Of a stretch of DNA of 64,000 nucleotides, positions 60,923 to 64,000 are shown piece by piece; position 1 is the stretch's first letter, and each line of letters opens with the position of its first letter. Source of the DNA: CAYLLN01 sp033762315 (GTDB taxonomy: Bacteria; Planctomycetota; Planctomycetia; Pirellulales; Pirellulaceae); assembly GCA_033762315.1 (NCBI GenBank), contig JANRLS010000165.1, positions 1 to 64,000 on the forward strand, given 5' to 3'. The position numbers and the translations under genes are program-made. The notes beneath the pieces are model-generated. The model ran no database searches, had not been told where the DNA came from, and worked only from the letters and a program-made list of their open reading frames with translations.

Positions 60923-61606
60923 TTAGCCTTCTTCATCCAACTCTGGGCGAGCGGCGGAGTTTCGGGCCGCTTCGTCCGGACGCATTCCTTGCTCGACGTA
61001 GGGGGTCAAAATCTCCTTCAAGTTGACCCTTGCTCGTGATAGCAGCGACTTGATTGCCTGCACCGAAAGTTGCATCGTGTCGGCAATGTCCTGGTAGCTC
61101 ATCCCCTCGAACCGCGACAGCAAGAGCGCCATGCGCTGCCGCTCGCTGAGCGCGGCCACCGCCTGCCGCACCATTTCGGACTGTTCGACCTTATCGAGCT
61201 GCCGGGCGGGCATCAGGCTGCTGGCCGCCTTGGCAAGCTGGTCGAGCTGGAGGGGGGAAGTGTCGTTGTTGTTCCCTTCGGGCACCCCCACTTCGTGCCG
61301 ATTCGCCCGGCTGCGGCGGGCATTGCTGGCGACGTTGTTGGCGATGGTGAAGAGCCAGGTGCTGAACTTGGCGGTTGGCTCGTAGCGCTTGCGGGCGCGG
61401 AAAATGCGCAAAAACACTTCCTGGGCCAAATCCTCGGCGAGTTCCCGGTCTCCCACCAGGTGCTCCAGCACCGTCAGCAGCCGGTTCTGATAGCGGAGCA
61501 CCAGCTCCTCGAATGCCGCCGCATTCCCCTCGCGCACTTGCAGCATCAGCCGCACGTCCGGATCGTGCAGCTCATAGCGGATCGGGAGCGATTCGGTCAG
61601 GGACAT
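60923..61606 (-). CDS. ECF-type RNA polymerase sigma factor
   Basis: The 227-residue protein has region 2 (FEELVLRYQNRLLTVLEHLV, EDLAQEVFLRIFRA, FSTWLFTIANNVASNARR) and region 4 (ALSERQRMALLLSRFEGMSYQDIADTMQLS, split by the helix-turn-helix, then KSLLSRARVNLKEIL). The length is right for group IV sigma factors. The ATG at 61606 is preferred over 61621 because the extra five residues are outside the fold. It heads an operon with an anti-sigma factor and a Gly/Pro-rich exported protein; autoregulation is likely. No promoter motif could be proven. Confidence 0.94.
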   Translation of the reverse strand: MSLTESLPIRYELHDPDVRLMLQVREGNAAAFEELVLRYQNRLLTVLEHLVGDRELAEDLAQEVFLRIFRARKRYEPTAKFSTWLFTIANNVASNARRSRANRHEVGVPEGNNNDTSPLQLDQLAKAASSLMPARQLDKVEQSEMVRQAVAALSERQRMALLLSRFEGMSYQDIADTMQLSVQAIKSLLSRARVNLKEILTPYVEQGMRPDEAARNSAARPELDEEG

Positions 61607-61669
61607 GCGGCAGGGGACCACCAGGAAATTGCGGAGATTTTTCCTTACAACGGACTGGAAAAAGGGCTA

Positions 61670-61735
61670 CCAGCCCGAAGCGTCAGCGAGGGAATATCGA
61701 GCTGGAGAGCCCTTTGTTGCTGCTGCGGGTTAGTG
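61670..61735. repeat. Opposed halves of the GCTTCGGG repeat
   Basis: CCAGCCCGAAGCGTCAGCGA (61670-61689) is the reverse complement of the copy at 29169, and CTGCTGCGGGTTAGTG (61720-61735) matches the copy at 51230 in direct orientation. Together they form an inverted pair upstream of the sigma-factor gene. Confidence 0.65.
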
Positions 61736-61902
61736 TCAGTCAACCTAAGCCTATGCCAAATCAGGGGTTGCGACCAGTCGCGTGGTTGGCGCGCGGACGG
61801 GCTCCACGGTATTAAACCCCCGGGGCGGCGCGGAGTTTCGCAGTTCGGAGCCGGAGCCGCGCTGCCGGCCAATATGGGACCACGGGCCAGCCGCGACCCC
61901 CG

Positions 61903-62124
61903 ATGGAGATTCGCCAACCTTCGGAGGCGGAGCTGCGCGAGTGGGAAGCGGAGATCGCAGCGGCCGCCCGCCGTTCGCTGGAGCAGCGGATGAAGTTCGC
62001 CTTCATCAGGACCTATAAGCCCGTGCTCGACGATGCGACTTTCCGCTCGTTCGATACGATGGAGGAATACCGGCAGTGGTGCGAGCAGAACTTGCCGGAG
62101 CGGCTAGGGTATCACCGTGTTTGA
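61903..62124 (+). CDS. Small hypothetical protein
   Basis: This 73-residue, charged protein is probably helical (EAELREWEAEIAAAARRSLEQRM) and ends in a W/R-rich stretch (YRQWCEQNLPERLGYHRV). No named family is recognised and there is no signal peptide. The upstream region is repeat-bearing and no strong ribosome-binding site is seen, so the call rests on amino-acid composition and the lack of an overlapping gene. Confidence 0.5.
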   Translation: MEIRQPSEAELREWEAEIAAAARRSLEQRMKFAFIRTYKPVLDDATFRSFDTMEEYRQWCEQNLPERLGYHRV

Positions 62125-62203
62125 ATGGCGAGCGACGTGAGTAGCCACACTGAACGATGCTTGCTTGCAAATTTCGAGGAATCGCTCTCGGAATTGCCCT
62201 GCT

Positions 62204-62701
62204 TCAATACGCGATCCGGTCCACCTTGGCCGTCCACGCGCGAAATGCCGTGAGCGCTTCATCGGCGAGCAGTCGCTGGGCGGGGATGCTGCGGGCGGCG
62301 GGAGCCAGGGCCAATTGCTGGCGGATGAAGTCGTCGTCAAAGCCGATCGCGGCGGCATCGGGGCCGGTGCAGCCGAAGTAGAGCTTTTCGAGGCGGGCCC
62401 AGTAGATGCTGGCCAGGCACATCGGGCAGGGCTCGCAACTGGCGTAAATCTCGCAGCCGGCGAGCAGGAAGGTGCCCAAGTTTTGGCAGGCATCGCGAAT
62501 CGCCACCACCTCGGCATGGGCGGTGGGGTCGTTGGTCGAAGTGACCCGATTGCAACCCCGGCCGACGATTTGCCCCTCCTTCACCACCACTGCCCCGAAC
62601 GGACCGCCACGATTCTCGCGCACACCCTCGATGGCCAGTTCGATGGCGGCGCGCATGAATTCAGGACGGGAAGGGTTCAATGTTTCAGGTTCAAGGCTCA
62701 A
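62204..62701 (-). CDS. guaD: Guanine deaminase
   Basis: GuaD converts guanine to xanthine (purine salvage/catabolism). The chain carries the zinc deaminase motifs HAEV and PCPMC, GGPFGAVVV, TSTNDPTAHAEVVAIRDAC (split), SCEPCPMCLASIYWAR, and the Bacillus-type ending AW...Y that closes the domain-swapped dimer. The frame begins with a TTG inside a CAAGGTTC-type repeat (LEPETLNPS). A second TTG seven codons later or the ATG at 62656 may be the real start, the last giving ~150 residues like the normal enzyme. Confidence 0.9.
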   Translation of the reverse strand: MSLEPETLNPSRPEFMRAAIELAIEGVRENRGGPFGAVVVKEGQIVGRGCNRVTSTNDPTAHAEVVAIRDACQNLGTFLLAGCEIYASCEPCPMCLASIYWARLEKLYFGCTGPDAAAIGFDDDFIRQQLALAPAARSIPAQRLLADEALTAFRAWTAKVDRIAY

Positions 62702-62765
62702 AGTTAGGACTCCAGATTTGCGTTGCGTCCGCCAACTTTGAACCTTGAACTTGGAACCTTGAACT
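62674..62765. repeat. GTTCAA heptad repeat between guaD and the UxaA-family gene
   Basis: Direct and inverted GGTTCAAG/CTTGAACC units span the gap. The copy at 62674-62701 forms the N-terminal codons of guaD. The family is also at 16131 and 37718. Confidence 0.8.
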
Positions 62766-62770
62766 GCGAT

Positions 62771-64000
62771 TTACAACGTCGGCCCAATCTGCCACGGCAC
62801 GAACTCCTCGTCGCCGTAGCCGAGCAGTTCGCTTTTGGTCTTTTCACCGCTGGCGACGGAGAGGATCTTTTCAAAAATTTCGCGGCCGACATCGTCCACG
62901 CTCCGGCCGGCCAGGATTTCGCCGGCGTTGATGTCCATGTCCTCGATCATCCGCTCGTACATCGGCGTGTTGCTGGCGACTTTGATCGTGGGGCACGGCT
63001 TCAGGCCAAAGCAGCTGCCGCGGCCCGTGGTGAAGACCATCATGTTGCAGCCGCCAGCCACGAGACCAGTCACGCTCGGCGGATCGAAGCCGGGAGTATC
63101 CATGAAGACGAAGCCGCGGCTCGTGATCGGCTCGGCGTATTCATACACTTCGTTCAGGGCGGTCGAGCCTGCTTTGGCGACCGCGCCGAGCGACTTTTCG
63201 GCGATCGTGGTGAGGCCACCGGCTTTGTTGCCGAGCGAGGGGTTGTTGTCGATTTCGACGCCGTAGAGCTTGGTGTGCCAGAGCCACCACTCGATGCGTT
63301 TCAGCAGCTTGTCGGCCACGTCGATGCTCCGTGCGCGGCGCGTCAGCAAGTGCTCGGCACCGTAAACCTCGGTCGTTTCGGCCAAGGCCGACGTCCCGCC
63401 GGCCGCGACGAGCAGATCGGATGCGACCCCCAGCGCCGGGTTGCAGGTGACGCCGCTATTGCCGTCGGAGCCGCCGCAGTTGGTGCCCAAAATCAGCTCG
63501 CTGGCGGGAATCGATTCGCGATGCACGTCATTGGCCCGCGGCAATAGCTCGGCGAGCATCCGGCAGCCGGCCTCGATGGTGGCGGTGGTTCCGCCGACAT
63601 CCTGCATCGACAGCACCAGCGGGCGATTCGCCTTGCCGTTGCCGGTGCCGCCGCCGATTTGGATCAGGTTTTGCGATTGCATCAGGTAGCCGGAAGCCGC
63701 CTGTTCGCACCCCAGGCCGATCAGCAGGTAGCCGCCGATATTGGGATGGCGGGCCATGCCGGCGAGGGTGCGGTTGAGAATCTGATGCTGCAGCCCCTGA
63801 TATTGCAGCCCGCAGCCGCCGCCATGCTTGATGGCGATCACGCCGTCGATATTGGGAAACTGCCGCAGGGTGGCCTTATCGAACCGCTCGGCGATGTAGC
63901 GCGACACGGTTGCCGAGCAGTTGACGGTGGAGATGACCGCCAAATAGTTGCGCGTCCCCGCTTTGCCGCCGGCGCGGCGATAGCCTTGAAAAGTGCGTCC
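62771..64000 (-). CDS. UxaA/GarD-family dehydratase (altronate or galactarate type), N-terminus off the right edge
   Basis: The frame is open at the window edge, so the true start and any N-terminal SAF domain lie outside. The visible 409 residues match the large catalytic domain: FQGYRRAGGKAGTRNYLAVISTVNCSATVS (split by its repeat of signatures), HGGGCG, HPNIGGYLLIGLGCE, LGTNCGGSDGNSGVTCNPALG (split) and TTGRGSCFGLKPCPTIKVASN. These iron-dependent enzymes dehydrate sugar acids to 2-keto-3-deoxy acids. Altronate and galactarate cannot be told apart here. It is separated from guaD by a heptad repeat. Confidence 0.92.
   Translation of the reverse strand, partial: GRTFQGYRRAGGKAGTRNYLAVISTVNCSATVSRYIAERFDKATLRQFPNIDGVIAIKHGGGCGLQYQGLQHQILNRTLAGMARHPNIGGYLLIGLGCEQAASGYLMQSQNLIQIGGGTGNGKANRPLVLSMQDVGGTTATIEAGCRMLAELLPRANDVHRESIPASELILGTNCGGSDGNSGVTCNPALGVASDLLVAAGGTSALAETTEVYGAEHLLTRRARSIDVADKLLKRIEWWLWHTKLYGVEIDNNPSLGNKAGGLTTIAEKSLGAVAKAGSTALNEVYEYAEPITSRGFVFMDTPGFDPPSVTGLVAGGCNMMVFTTGRGSCFGLKPCPTIKVASNTPMYERMIEDMDINAGEILAGRSVDDVGREIFEKILSVASGEKTKSELLGYGDEEFVPWQIGPTL

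Noticed and set aside
1..64000. CRISPR array, rRNA or tRNA genes
   Set aside because: No regularly spaced repeats with unique spacers and no rRNA or tRNA signatures were found by eye on either strand.

Overview
The window looks like a chromosomal segment of a planctomycete, most likely a Pirellulales-type organism; this is judged from gene content, since no rRNA or marker tree is available. The pointers are: GC-rich DNA, very large eukaryote-like Ser/Thr kinases with extracellular-type modules, paired DUF1592/DUF1552 and DUF1501 exported proteins, a sulfatase, a DUF1080 hydrolase, Tat-type twin-arginine leaders, and a high load of short interspersed repeats. No rRNA, tRNA, CRISPR array or transposase gene was seen.

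Layout. 1-16 kb (minus strand): a giant receptor kinase cut by the left edge, preceded by a RidA-family gene and an exported HEAT-repeat gene; a second receptor kinase with an FGE-like domain; an exported sialidase-like protein; an exported FAD oxidoreductase with a carbohydrate-binding-like tail. 16-25 kb (plus): a UvrA-family protein, an orphan GH2-like sandwich protein, a ThiF/MoeB-type E1-like enzyme, a DUF1501 protein, an HTH/PIN toxin-antitoxin pair and a sulfatase. 25-28 kb (minus): a zinc ribbon-TIR-STAND ATPase-propeller protein, the best candidate for a defence protein. 28-36 kb: DUF1080 hydrolase, DUF151 nuclease, CobA-HemD fusion, TPR protein, PQQ-propeller protein, tmk and holB. 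36-45 kb (minus): HyuA-HyuB fusion translationally coupled to an OppA-like binding protein, then a Ca2+-type P-ATPase broken by a frameshift. 45-53 kb: exported TPR-like protein with a strong terminator, a second DUF1501 protein, a seven-bladed WD40 protein, asparagine synthetase and alpha-glucan phosphorylase. 53-64 kb: DUF1592 haem protein and DUF1552 partner, a Tat-exported protein, a sigma/anti-sigma/Gly-Pro-rich operon, guanine deaminase and a UxaA-family dehydratase cut by the right edge.

The most distinctive feature is a set of short repeat families. They occur between genes, but also inside genes in frame (kinase FGE domain, TPR protein, HyuAB linker and HyuB half, OppA-like protein), and several supply start codons, stop codons or terminal peptides (GH2-like gene, thiF-like gene, tmk, DUF1501, guaD). 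They look like small non-autonomous elements that the coding sequences have absorbed.

Several starts were moved downstream from the longest possible reading frame because a signal peptide, catalytic residue or ribosome-binding site pointed there. All domain calls are by eye from motifs and have not been checked by database search.
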